In this document: positions 1 to 5,713 of the stretch, piece by piece | Numbering within the stretch: position 1 is the first letter of the stretch | How the letters are laid out: each line of letters opens with the position of its first letter | Source: Actinomycetota bacterium | GTDB lineage: Bacteria > Actinomycetota > Acidimicrobiia > IMCC26256 > JACDBD01 | Assembly (NCBI GenBank): GCA_013695115.1 | Contig: JACDBD010000136.1 | Span: forward strand, 1-7,700 | DNA: 7,700 bases | Direction: 5' to 3' | Translations under genes and position numbers: made by a program | Notes under the pieces: model-generated | The model's database searches: none | Seen by the model: only the letters and a program-made list of their open reading frames with translations | What the model was told of the DNA's origin: nothing

Positions 1-318
1 CGGAGCGCCAACTGCCTCGGCCACTCCGACGCCGACGTCGACCAGTCCCGCGGCGCCGGCGCCCTCGCCCTCTGCGCCGACGGGATCCACTTCATGGGCT
101 GGATCCCGCGGGGTCGGTACCTGCACATCCCGGCCGGGGCGATCGAGTCGGCCACCGCGACCCGCGCCTACACCCGACCAGGCTTCGCCCGGGCTTCCGC
201 CCGTCCGATGCTCCAGGTCGACTACCGCACCCGTGGTCGCGCGGCTCGCGTCGCCTGGTCGGTCACCGACGCCGACGCGTGGTCCGAGGCCATCGGCGAA
301 CTGCGAAGAGCGTCATGA
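1..318 (+). CDS. PH-like domain protein, 3' part (5' end outside the window)
   Basis: The frame is open from base 1 to a TGA at 316-318, giving at least 105 residues; the true start lies upstream. An internal ATG at 94 falls in the middle of the conserved region and is not a likely start. The pattern is a short Gly/Ala-rich lead (RGAGALALCADG), then a strand with GWIPRGRYLHIP, a polar loop, PMLQVDY, and a closing SVTDADAWSEAIGEL helix. This is the beta-strand-plus-final-helix layout that I recall from small bacterial PH-like proteins ("GNGALVLT...WVPRRELRIPL...WAVRDLDAWLAAL"). Such proteins have no established enzymatic role. The fold is inferred by pattern, and the function is unknown. The gene overlaps the following HIT gene by 4 bp (ATGA), so the two are probably translationally coupled. 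Confidence 0.65.
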   Translation, partial: RSANCLGHSDADVDQSRGAGALALCADGIHFMGWIPRGRYLHIPAGAIESATATRAYTRPGFARASARPMLQVDYRTRGRAARVAWSVTDADAWSEAIGELRRAS

Positions 319-797
319 GCCCGTCCTGCGACATCTGTCAACGCATCGCCCGGACGGAACGGGGCGAGAACGCCTTCACCGTCGCCCGTACGCGCACCGG
401 CTACGTCAACCTGGCCGACACGCAGTACCACGAGGGCTACACGATCTTCGTCGCCAAGCGTTGCGTCGCGGAGCTCCACGAGCTCGAGCCCGACTTCCGA
501 CTCTCATACCTGCGGGAGATGGCGCTCGTCGCCGAAGCCGTGTACCGCGCCTTCACGCCCAAGAAGTTGAACTACGAGCTGCTCGGCAACGACGTGCCTC
601 ACCTTCACTGGCACCTGTTCACCCGCCACGCCGACGATCCGCGCCCGCACGGCCCGGTCTGGGAGGACCTCGAGTTTCTCCGTGCGCTCTGGACCAATAG
701 CGCGACCCCCGAGGAGGCTCGCCTCACGTTGCTCAAGCAGCGCCTGCTCGCCGCACTCGAGGCCACCGGTCTGACGTTAGAACAGCGATTCGTGTAG
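315..797 (+). CDS. HIT family protein (histidine triad nucleotide hydrolase/transferase)
   Basis: This is a 160-residue protein with the histidine triad H96-L-H98-W-H100-L-F, preceded by LLGNDVPHLH. The central triad histidine is the nucleophile that forms a nucleotidyl intermediate in this superfamily. An N-terminal CDIC (C5, C8) and the central GYTIFVAKR...ELHEL segment fit the short bacterial HIT subfamily of COG0537 (Ap4A/AMP-amide-hydrolase-like). The substrate cannot be read from sequence; dinucleoside polyphosphates or nucleoside phosphoramidates are the family norm, and the protein is expected to be cytoplasmic. I chose the ATG at 315 because CDIC sits 5 residues in, as in relatives, and because it overlaps the upstream stop as ATGA. 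An in-frame GTG at 279 would add 12 residues unlike the family. Length is normal and I see no defect. Confidence 0.9.
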   Translation: MSPSCDICQRIARTERGENAFTVARTRTGYVNLADTQYHEGYTIFVAKRCVAELHELEPDFRLSYLREMALVAEAVYRAFTPKKLNYELLGNDVPHLHWHLFTRHADDPRPHGPVWEDLEFLRALWTNSATPEEARLTLLKQRLLAALEATGLTLEQRFV

Positions 798-801
798 CCC
801 C

Positions 802-834
802 GTGTGACTGGTGGGGCTGGAGTTTCTGTCACAC
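802..834. repeat. Inverted repeat GTGTGAC / GTCACAC upstream of the HNH gene
   Basis: Two perfect 7-bp inverted arms lie at 802-808 (GTGTGAC) and 828-834 (GTCACAC), separated by 19 bp, in the gap between the HIT and HNH genes. The right arm coincides with the TGTCAcac part of the damage-type promoter box; the left arm starts 5 bp after the HIT stop codon. It could be a two-site operator. It could also be a weak stem after the HIT gene, but no T-run follows. The functional reading is inference, because 7-bp arms can occur by chance. Confidence 0.4.
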
Positions 835-848
835 CCCCTCCGTACAAT
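827..848 (+). promoter_or_regulatory. RecA-NDp/PafBC-type DNA-damage promoter, probably leaderless
   Basis: The sequence reads TGTCAcac (827-834), then 8 bp, then TACAAT (843-848). This matches the published mycobacterial RecA-NDp consensus tTGTCRgtg-N8-TAnnnT in its core TGTCR, the exact 8-bp spacer and the TAnnnT -10. In mycobacteria this promoter class is LexA-independent and activated by PafBC after DNA damage. With the -10 ending at 848, a standard 6-nt distance puts +1 at 855, the A of the ATG, so the mRNA would be leaderless. There is no clear TTGACA -35 at 17 bp, as expected for this activator-dependent class. The match is seen in the sequence; regulation is inferred. Confidence 0.65.
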
Positions 849-854
849 CCGGAC

Positions 855-2042
855 ATGAAGTTGTCGCAGCTGCGCTCCTCGCTGAGCAGGTACGCCGGCT
901 CCTTCGATCCCGCGCTGGTGTCAGCTCGCGACGCGGCCCGCATCCGCGACGAGGCGAGCGCCATCAAGACCATGGCGGCGGCGATCGAGGCGCGGGCAGC
1001 GGCACGGGTGGCGGAGACGAGTGTGTGGAGGAGGTCCGGCCAGCGGTCCGCCGCGCACGAGCTTGCGGCCGCAGCGGGAACGTCGGTCGCGCACGCACGC
1101 GACGCCATCGAGACCGGCCAGCGGCTCCAGGAGCTTCCGGCGACCGCGGACGCGGTCTGCCGGGGCGAGATCTCGATGGAGCAGGCGTCGCTCGTAGCCA
1201 GCGCCGCCGACGCCGATCCCGACGCCGAGAAGCGTCTCCTCGACGCCACCCGGTCAGCCTCGATCGGTGAGCTGCGCGACACCTGCGCTCGGGTCAAGGC
1301 CAACGCGTGCGACCGCGAAGCGCGCCGACAGCGCATCCACGAGCAGCGTGGCATCCGCAGCTGGGTCGACGGGTCGGGGACCGGCCACCTGCACCTGAAC
1401 GACAACCCCGAGCGGGTCGCCGAGATCATGGCCGGCCTCGCGCCGACCCGCGACCAACTCTTCAAGAAGGCGCGCAAGGAAGGTCGACGAGAGCGATCCG
1501 AGGCGTATGCCGCCGACGCGCTCCACCAGGTCGTGGCCCGGCGAACCGCCGGAAAGGCGAACGGGTCGACGAAGATGCTCGTGCGCGTCGACCTCGAGAA
1601 GCTGGTCGGCCTCGCCACCAGCGGCGACGAGGTCTGCGAGATCGCCGGCTACGGGCCGATCGCGGTCTCCGCCGTCCACGAGCTACTCGAGACCGGCGAC
1701 CCGTTCCTCGCCGCCGTCGTCACCAAGGGCAAAGAGGTTGTCGGCGTGGCCCACCTCGGCCGCCGTCCGACCGCGCATCAGCGCAGCGCCCTCGAATGGC
1801 TCTACCCGACCTGTGCCGCCGAGGGATGCAACTCGCTCACCTACCTGGAAATGGACCACCGCGAGGACTGGGCCAGGACCAAGCAGACGGTCTTCGACCT
1901 CCTCGACCGGCTCTGCCCGCACCACCACGACCTCAAGACCCGCGACAACTGGGCCCTCGAGGAAGGCACCGGCAAGCGAGCCTTCGTCCCGCCCGACGAT
2001 CCCCGCCATCCCCGAAACGCCGCGCCGCTGGCGGCGGCGTGA
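855..2042 (+). CDS. DUF222 domain HNH endonuclease (13E12-type)
   Basis: This is a 395-residue protein. Residues about 20-300 form the Ala/Arg-rich helical DUF222 region (RIRDEASAIKTMAAAIEARAAARVAE, then LQELPATADAVCRGEISMEQASLVA), which is typical of the 13E12 repeat family of actinobacteria. The C-terminal part holds an HNH module: zinc-type cysteines C320 and C325, the D334-H335 pair, and C354-P-H356-H357-H358. The middle position, often Asn in the 'NLxLLC' segment, reads LLDRLC here, with Asp351. The family is predicted to be a metal-dependent DNA nuclease, but its biological role is not established. I prefer the ATG at 855 over the in-frame GTG at 804, because the promoter -10 ends 6 nt before 855 and the extra 17 residues would be translated promoter sequence. 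Genes of this kind are often present in many copies per genome. Confidence 0.88.
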   Translation: MKLSQLRSSLSRYAGSFDPALVSARDAARIRDEASAIKTMAAAIEARAAARVAETSVWRRSGQRSAAHELAAAAGTSVAHARDAIETGQRLQELPATADAVCRGEISMEQASLVASAADADPDAEKRLLDATRSASIGELRDTCARVKANACDREARRQRIHEQRGIRSWVDGSGTGHLHLNDNPERVAEIMAGLAPTRDQLFKKARKEGRRERSEAYAADALHQVVARRTAGKANGSTKMLVRVDLEKLVGLATSGDEVCEIAGYGPIAVSAVHELLETGDPFLAAVVTKGKEVVGVAHLGRRPTAHQRSALEWLYPTCAAEGCNSLTYLEMDHREDWARTKQTVFDLLDRLCPHHHDLKTRDNWALEEGTGKRAFVPPDDPRHPRNAAPLAAA

Positions 2043-2059
2043 CTGACTGATCGGGCACG

Positions 2060-2065
2060 TAGGCT
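2060..2065 (+). promoter_or_regulatory. Putative -10 box TAGGCT before the crotonase gene
   Basis: TAGGCT fits TAnnnT and lies 9 nt before the ATG at 2075, with no Shine-Dalgarno sequence between. It predicts a start of transcription at about 2072 and a nearly leaderless mRNA, like the boxes before the genes at 855 and 4850. No convincing -35 is seen. The gap to the HNH gene is only 32 bp, so read-through from the damage promoter is also possible. Confidence 0.35.
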
Positions 2066-2074
2066 CCCGGCCTC

Positions 2075-2875
2075 ATGGCACTCGTCCTCGTCGACACGCC
2101 GCGCCCTCACGTCGGGCTCATCACGCTCAACAAGCCCGAGCGGCTGAACTCGATGTCGTTCGGGCTGGTCGAGGCGCTCTACGACGCGATCGATGAGATG
2201 GTGGCCGACAACGGCATCTGGGTCGTCGTCCTCACCGGTACGGGGCGAGGGTTCTGCTCCGGGCTCGATCTCGAGGACCGCGGCCACGTCCCCGGGATCG
2301 ACGGCATGCAGCCGGCCCGCATCGGCATCAGGGCGATGGAGTACATGGGCGACACCGTGCCCGCGCTGCGGGCGATGCCCCAGCCGGTGATCGCCGCGAT
2401 CAACGGCCCCGCCTACGGCGGCGGGATGTGCCTGGCCCTCGGCGCCGATGTGCGCCTCGCCGCAGAGTCGGCAACCTTCTCGGCCGCCGGCATCACGAAC
2501 GGGCTCACCAGCACGGAGCTGGGCGCGTCCTGGCTGTTGCCGCGCGCCGTGGGCATGTCGCACTCGGCCGAGCTGCTGCTCACGGGATCCGAGATCGACG
2601 CCGGCGAGGCCGCGCGCATCGGGCTGGTGTCACGGGTGGTGCCGGACGGCACGGTCGTCGACGAGGCGGTTGCCGTAGCGGGGCGCATGTGCGAGCTCAG
2701 CCCCTTCGGCATCCAGATGACCAAGCGCACCTTGTGGGCCAACCTCGAGGTCGACAGCCTCACCGCCGCCATCGACCTCGAGAACCGCAACCAGCTCCTC
2801 GCCGGCCACACCGGCAACCTCGACGAGGCGGTCGCTGCCTTCCGGGAGAAGCGGAAGCCCCGCTACCGGGAGTAG
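2075..2875 (+). CDS. Enoyl-CoA hydratase/isomerase (crotonase) family protein with substituted catalytic glutamates
   Basis: This is a 266-residue protein of normal crotonase length. It has ITLNKPERLNSMS (16-28), the first oxyanion-hole region GRGFCSGLDL (57-66) and the second at NGPAYGGGMCLALGAD (110-125), followed by TSTELGASWLLPRAVG and LLLTGSEIDAGEAARIGLVSRVVP. CoA-ester binding and oxyanion stabilisation therefore look intact. Aligned to rat mitochondrial enoyl-CoA hydratase, Glu144 (GGGCE) is Cys119 here and Glu164 (QPE) is Gly139 (SAAGI). Ordinary syn-hydration of enoyl-CoA is thus doubtful. Glu148 in the TSTELG loop lies near the acid used by some crotonase isomerases and could serve instead. 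From memory the overall sequence resembles mycobacterial EchA12-like proteins. It follows the HNH gene by 32 bp. Another CoA-ester chemistry (isomerase, hydrolase or dehalogenase) is possible. Confidence 0.85.
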   Translation: MALVLVDTPRPHVGLITLNKPERLNSMSFGLVEALYDAIDEMVADNGIWVVVLTGTGRGFCSGLDLEDRGHVPGIDGMQPARIGIRAMEYMGDTVPALRAMPQPVIAAINGPAYGGGMCLALGADVRLAAESATFSAAGITNGLTSTELGASWLLPRAVGMSHSAELLLTGSEIDAGEAARIGLVSRVVPDGTVVDEAVAVAGRMCELSPFGIQMTKRTLWANLEVDSLTAAIDLENRNQLLAGHTGNLDEAVAAFREKRKPRYRE

Positions 2876-2876
2876 C
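2862..2876. repeat. Short inverted repeat across the convergent gene junction
   Basis: GCTAC (2862-2866) and GTAGC (2872-2876) form a perfect 5-bp stem with a 5-nt loop. It covers the stop codon of the crotonase gene and the first base of the opposing stop. It is the only hairpin I see where the two gene blocks converge. It is too short and lacks T-runs on either side, so a terminator role is doubtful. Confidence 0.25.
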
Positions 2877-3634
2877 TAGAGGGCCGAGTGCTCCAGCCAC
2901 CAGGCGAGGAGGGCGTCATCGCCGAAGCGCTCGAGGCGGTCGTGAGTGAGCGCCCGGCGCCCGTAGAGGAGGAGCAGCAGGTCAGCAGCAGGACCGCGCA
3001 CCGCGACCGTGCCCTTGGCGTGGTCGCGCTCGCAGCTGAAGCCGTCGGGCTCGAGGCGGATCGTCCACTCGCCGTCGGCATCGGTGCAGTGGAAGTGCAG
3101 CGACTCGCCGTTACCCCGCAGCTCACCGATGTGCGGCCGGAAGGAGGCCGCGTGCGGCAGGTTGTCGAACAATTCGTCGATGCCGTCGACCGCGACCTCA
3201 GCCGCGATCACCGGTTCGCGCTCGAGCGCAAGCTCGGCGTCGGTACGGTGCACGGTGGTCTCGTGCAGCATGCGGCGGGGCCAGAAGCGGGCGTGCTTGT
3301 CGGCGCCCCACGCCCACATCGACGCGTCGGGATCCGAACCGCGGAACACGGCCACGATGTCCCCGGCTCCCTCCGCCAACCAGTCGGGGCGCGCCACCGG
3401 TTCGGGAACCGGAACGTCCATGCGTGCACGGTCGAGTCGCTCGGGCGAGAGCTGCCGCACCATCTCGGCCGCCCACCGCTGCACGATTCCGGTGTGCTCG
3501 ATCAGGTCGGCGACCGACCAGTCCGGGCAGGTGGGCACGCGCATCGACAGATCCGCGCTCCGCACGGTCTCGGCCATGCGCTCGATCTCGGCGTCGAGCG
3601 CATCGCAGTACCCCTGGTGGCTCCCGCGAGTCAC
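2876..3634 (-). CDS. TIGR03083 / maleylpyruvate isomerase family mycothiol-dependent enzyme
   Basis: This is a 252-residue protein starting with GTG at 3634. The N-terminal half is the DinB/MDMPI-like four-helix domain: YCDALDAEIERM, then VPTCPDWSVADLIEHTG, which is characteristic of this actinobacterial family. Candidate metal ligands H47, E125 and H129 (RRMLHETTVHRTDAE) match the H...E-x3-H pattern of the zinc site in the Corynebacterium glutamicum mycothiol-dependent maleylpyruvate isomerase. The C-terminal half (about 150-252) resembles the SCP2-like MDMPI_C domain, with GPAADLLLLLYGR near the end. The likely role is a cytoplasmic mycothiol-dependent isomerase or transferase; the actual substrate is unknown. 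It lies 19 bp downstream of the amidohydrolase gene and is probably co-transcribed. No Shine-Dalgarno sequence precedes the GTG, but the family N-terminus supports this start. Its stop directly abuts the crotonase stop. Confidence 0.82.
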   Translation of the reverse strand: MTRGSHQGYCDALDAEIERMAETVRSADLSMRVPTCPDWSVADLIEHTGIVQRWAAEMVRQLSPERLDRARMDVPVPEPVARPDWLAEGAGDIVAVFRGSDPDASMWAWGADKHARFWPRRMLHETTVHRTDAELALEREPVIAAEVAVDGIDELFDNLPHAASFRPHIGELRGNGESLHFHCTDADGEWTIRLEPDGFSCERDHAKGTVAVRGPAADLLLLLYGRRALTHDRLERFGDDALLAWWLEHSAL

Positions 3635-3653
3635 GCGTTCAGGACAGGAGGGG

Positions 3654-4850
3654 TTACTCGGCCAGGTCGAGGTGAAGCATGCGGATGGCGTTGCCGCGGA
3701 CGATCTTCTGGACCGTCTCGTCGTCGAGGTCCTTCATCTGACGTTCCGCCACCTGCTTGCTCTCGGGCCAGGTCGAGTCGCTGTGGGGGTAGTCGGTCTC
3801 GAACGTGATCGTGTCGACGCCGATGTCCTCGAGCGAGCGCAGCCCGTGAGGGTCGTCGAAGAAACACCCGTACACGTGCTCGCGGTAGTACTGGCTCGGC
3901 GGCTTCTTCACCCGGTCCGCGACACCGCCCCAGGCTCGGTTGTGGTCCCACACCGCGTCAGCGCGCTCGAGCACGTACGGAATCCACCCGATCTGGCCTT
4001 CCGAGTACGCAATGGTCAGCTTCGGGAACTTCTCGAACACGCCCGACATCAGGTAGTCGGTCAGCGACATCGCCGCGTTCATGTACGTGAGCGTCGAGCC
4101 GACCGCGGGCGGCGCGTCCGCCGACGTCGACGGCATCTTCGACGACGAGCCGATGTGCATGCACACGACCGTGTCGGTCTCGGCGCACGCCCGGAAGAAC
4201 GGGTCCCAGTACCCGTCGGCGTCGTGCACCGACGGCAGCCCGAGGAACGGCGGGATCTCGGTGAACGCAACCGCGTGGCCACCGCGCGCCGCATTGCGCC
4301 GGATCTCGTCCGCCGCCAGTTGCGCGTCCCACAGCTGGATGATCGGCAGCGGGATGAGCCGGCCGTCCGACCCGCCGCACCACTCGTCGAACATCCAGTC
4401 GTTGTAAGCCTTGACGCAGAGGTCCGAGAGCTCCTTGTCGTTGGCCTCCATGAACGTCTGGCCGCAGAAGCGCGGGAACGTCGGGAAGCTCAGGCTGGCG
4501 TCGACCCAGTTCACGTCCATGTCCTCGAGCCGTGCCTTCGGGTCGTAGCAGCCCGGGCGCATCTCCTCATAGGTGATGGCGGTGATCTTCACTTCGTCGC
4601 GGTCGAAGCCGACCGCGGCGCTGAGGCGGGTCTGGGGGATGCGCTTGTCCTCGTACACCCACCAGTCGCATGGGTTGCCCTCGCCCTCGGCGTACGAGAA
4701 CTTGCCCCCGACGAACTTCATCTCACCCAGCGGCGCTCGCTCGACCCGCGGGCCCACGTCCAGGTACTTCTTGGGCAAGCGGTCCTGCCAGACGCCGGCC
4801 GGCTCCACCACGTGGTCGTCGACGGAGATGATCTTGGGGATCTCGGGCAT
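3654..4850 (-). CDS. Amidohydrolase_2 family (ACMSD-like) metal-dependent hydrolase/decarboxylase
   Basis: This is a 398-residue protein with TIM-barrel amidohydrolase_2 signatures. The first-strand motif SVDDHVVEP carries D11-x-H13 in place of the usual H-x-H, plus E16. The strand-5-type metal His is in CMHIGSSS (H232), SEGQIGWIPYVLERAD lies at 283-298, and the final metal Asp is in FETDYPHSDSTWP (D353, with H356). The family includes aminocarboxymuconate-semialdehyde decarboxylase and gamma-resorcylate decarboxylase; the latter uses E-x-H at the first site, so an acidic first ligand is compatible with decarboxylation. This subgroup (VVEPxxVWxDRLPxKY) is, as I recall, common and uncharacterised in actinobacteria. 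The start is the ATG at 4850, 7 nt after a TAAGCT box and 27 bp from the upstream gene. It is probably co-transcribed with the TIGR03083 gene 19 bp downstream. The substrate is unknown. Confidence 0.88.
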   Translation of the reverse strand: MPEIPKIISVDDHVVEPAGVWQDRLPKKYLDVGPRVERAPLGEMKFVGGKFSYAEGEGNPCDWWVYEDKRIPQTRLSAAVGFDRDEVKITAITYEEMRPGCYDPKARLEDMDVNWVDASLSFPTFPRFCGQTFMEANDKELSDLCVKAYNDWMFDEWCGGSDGRLIPLPIIQLWDAQLAADEIRRNAARGGHAVAFTEIPPFLGLPSVHDADGYWDPFFRACAETDTVVCMHIGSSSKMPSTSADAPPAVGSTLTYMNAAMSLTDYLMSGVFEKFPKLTIAYSEGQIGWIPYVLERADAVWDHNRAWGGVADRVKKPPSQYYREHVYGCFFDDPHGLRSLEDIGVDTITFETDYPHSDSTWPESKQVAERQMKDLDDETVQKIVRGNAIRMLHLDLAE

Positions 4851-4857
4851 GGCGCCG

Positions 4858-4863
4858 AGCTTA
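4858..4863 (-). promoter_or_regulatory. Putative -10 box TAAGCT before the amidohydrolase gene
   Basis: On the minus strand TAAGCT (TAnnnT) ends 7 nt before the ATG at 4850, predicting a start of transcription at about 4851 and an essentially leaderless mRNA. No Shine-Dalgarno sequence lies in between. The box begins directly after a hairpin that closes the upstream gene, which fits a new transcription unit starting here. No clear -35 is seen. Confidence 0.4.
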
Positions 4864-4884
4864 GACCTGACGACCCGTCAGATC
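4864..4884 (-). terminator. Hairpin at the end of the membrane-protein gene (terminator or operator)
   Basis: In minus-strand RNA, bases 4884-4876 pair with 4872-4864 over 9 bp, closed by a 3-nt GGU loop (4875-4873). Eight pairs are Watson-Crick and one is G-U (4882 with 4866). The core is TGACG-GGT-CGTCA, and the stop codon TGA (4880-4878) of the membrane-protein gene lies inside the stem. No U-run follows, so it would be a U-less terminator. The DNA is also a near-palindrome just upstream of the TAAGCT -10 and could be an operator. On the plus strand the wobble pair becomes an A-C mismatch, which slightly favours a role in minus-strand RNA. Confidence 0.5.
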
Positions 4885-5702
4885 GACGGCCGGGTCGACG
4901 GCGCACGCGCCAGCTCGATGAGGAACCCCGTCGCCGCCGCCGCCACCCCAACGAGTGCGACGAGGAGCGTCTGAACGAGCAGGCTGCTCTCGATCACGTC
5001 CCAGGTCGCGTCGAATCCGGCGCGGTCGGCCCCCTCCGGGACCCAACGGGACGCGTACGCCTGCGCGCCGGTGACGAGCAGCGCGAACAGCACCGACGCG
5101 ACGACCACACCGACACCGGCGATCCCGAGGGTGAACCCGCGCCGCTCGGCCAGCGCGATCGCCAGCGCGAGCATCCCGAACGACAGGATGATCGCAATCA
5201 ACGATCCCCACCGGGCTGCTTCGGCGCCGATCCAGACGTACGGCGCTTGACCCCGCTGAACCAACACGATCTCGCCGAACTCCTCGGTGGACGGGAATTG
5301 GTCGGCGACCTCGGGTGCAACCTCGCCCACCCGCTCGGCAACGAGCGCGAGCGCGGGATCCAGATCGAGAGTGAGCGCGTCCTCCCCGTCCACGAGTTGG
5401 TCGTGGACACCTCCGTTGGCCTCCCGGAACAAGCCTCGGAACTCGGGCGTTGCCAACGCGTCGCTGATGAGCGCCTCGACCGGAACTCCGCTCTGGCTGA
5501 ACCCTGGGCGAGTCCGCTCGACCTCCTGCACGATCTCGAACGCCAGCGCGTCGCGGACCTCGTCCCGCTCGAGCAGGTCGTCCGACAACGCGGTGAACTC
5601 CTCAATGTCGAGGACGACCCGCTGCGTCCAGATCCCGAGGCCCGCCAGCGGCACGAGCAGCCAGCCGGCCACGAGGAGGGGAACGACTCCCCGACCGAAC
5701 AC
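4878..5702 (-). CDS. Four-helix membrane protein of unknown function
   Basis: This is a 274-residue protein starting with GTG at 5702. It has an N-terminal membrane helix (about 6-24, VVPLLVAGWLLVPLAGLGIW), then a soluble domain (about 26-165), then three close helices at about 166-185, 190-212 and 239-263. A cytoplasmic N-terminus would place the 140-residue acidic domain outside the cell. The segment just after helix 1 (TQRVVLDIEEFTALSDDLLERDEVRDALAFEIV) resembles a recurrent actinobacterial membrane-protein pattern, 'W..R.vlDtd.Fv....pl..dp.VrdAla', which to my knowledge has no assigned function. It starts 11 bp after the substrate-binding protein gene and is probably co-transcribed with it, though it does not resemble a Liv permease. 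Its stop lies within a hairpin. I cannot name a function. Confidence 0.8.
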   Translation of the reverse strand: MFGRGVVPLLVAGWLLVPLAGLGIWTQRVVLDIEEFTALSDDLLERDEVRDALAFEIVQEVERTRPGFSQSGVPVEALISDALATPEFRGLFREANGGVHDQLVDGEDALTLDLDPALALVAERVGEVAPEVADQFPSTEEFGEIVLVQRGQAPYVWIGAEAARWGSLIAIILSFGMLALAIALAERRGFTLGIAGVGVVVASVLFALLVTGAQAYASRWVPEGADRAGFDATWDVIESSLLVQTLLVALVGVAAAATGFLIELARAPSTRPSI

Positions 5703-5713
5703 GACGCGCTACG

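Noticed and set aside
804..854. GTG at 804 as the start of the HNH gene
   Set aside because: It would place the promoter box and -10 inside the coding sequence and add 17 residues with no DUF222 similarity. The ATG at 855 coincides with the predicted transcription start.
605..1618. A 337-codon minus-strand open frame opposite the HIT and HNH genes
   Set aside because: It is Ser/Arg/Ala-rich low-complexity translation, antisense to two genes with intact catalytic motifs.
2040..2065. TGACTG as a -35 element paired with TAGGCT before the crotonase gene
   Set aside because: The spacing is only 14 bp from the first TGACTG and 10 bp from the second, which is too short for a standard sigma-70-type promoter.
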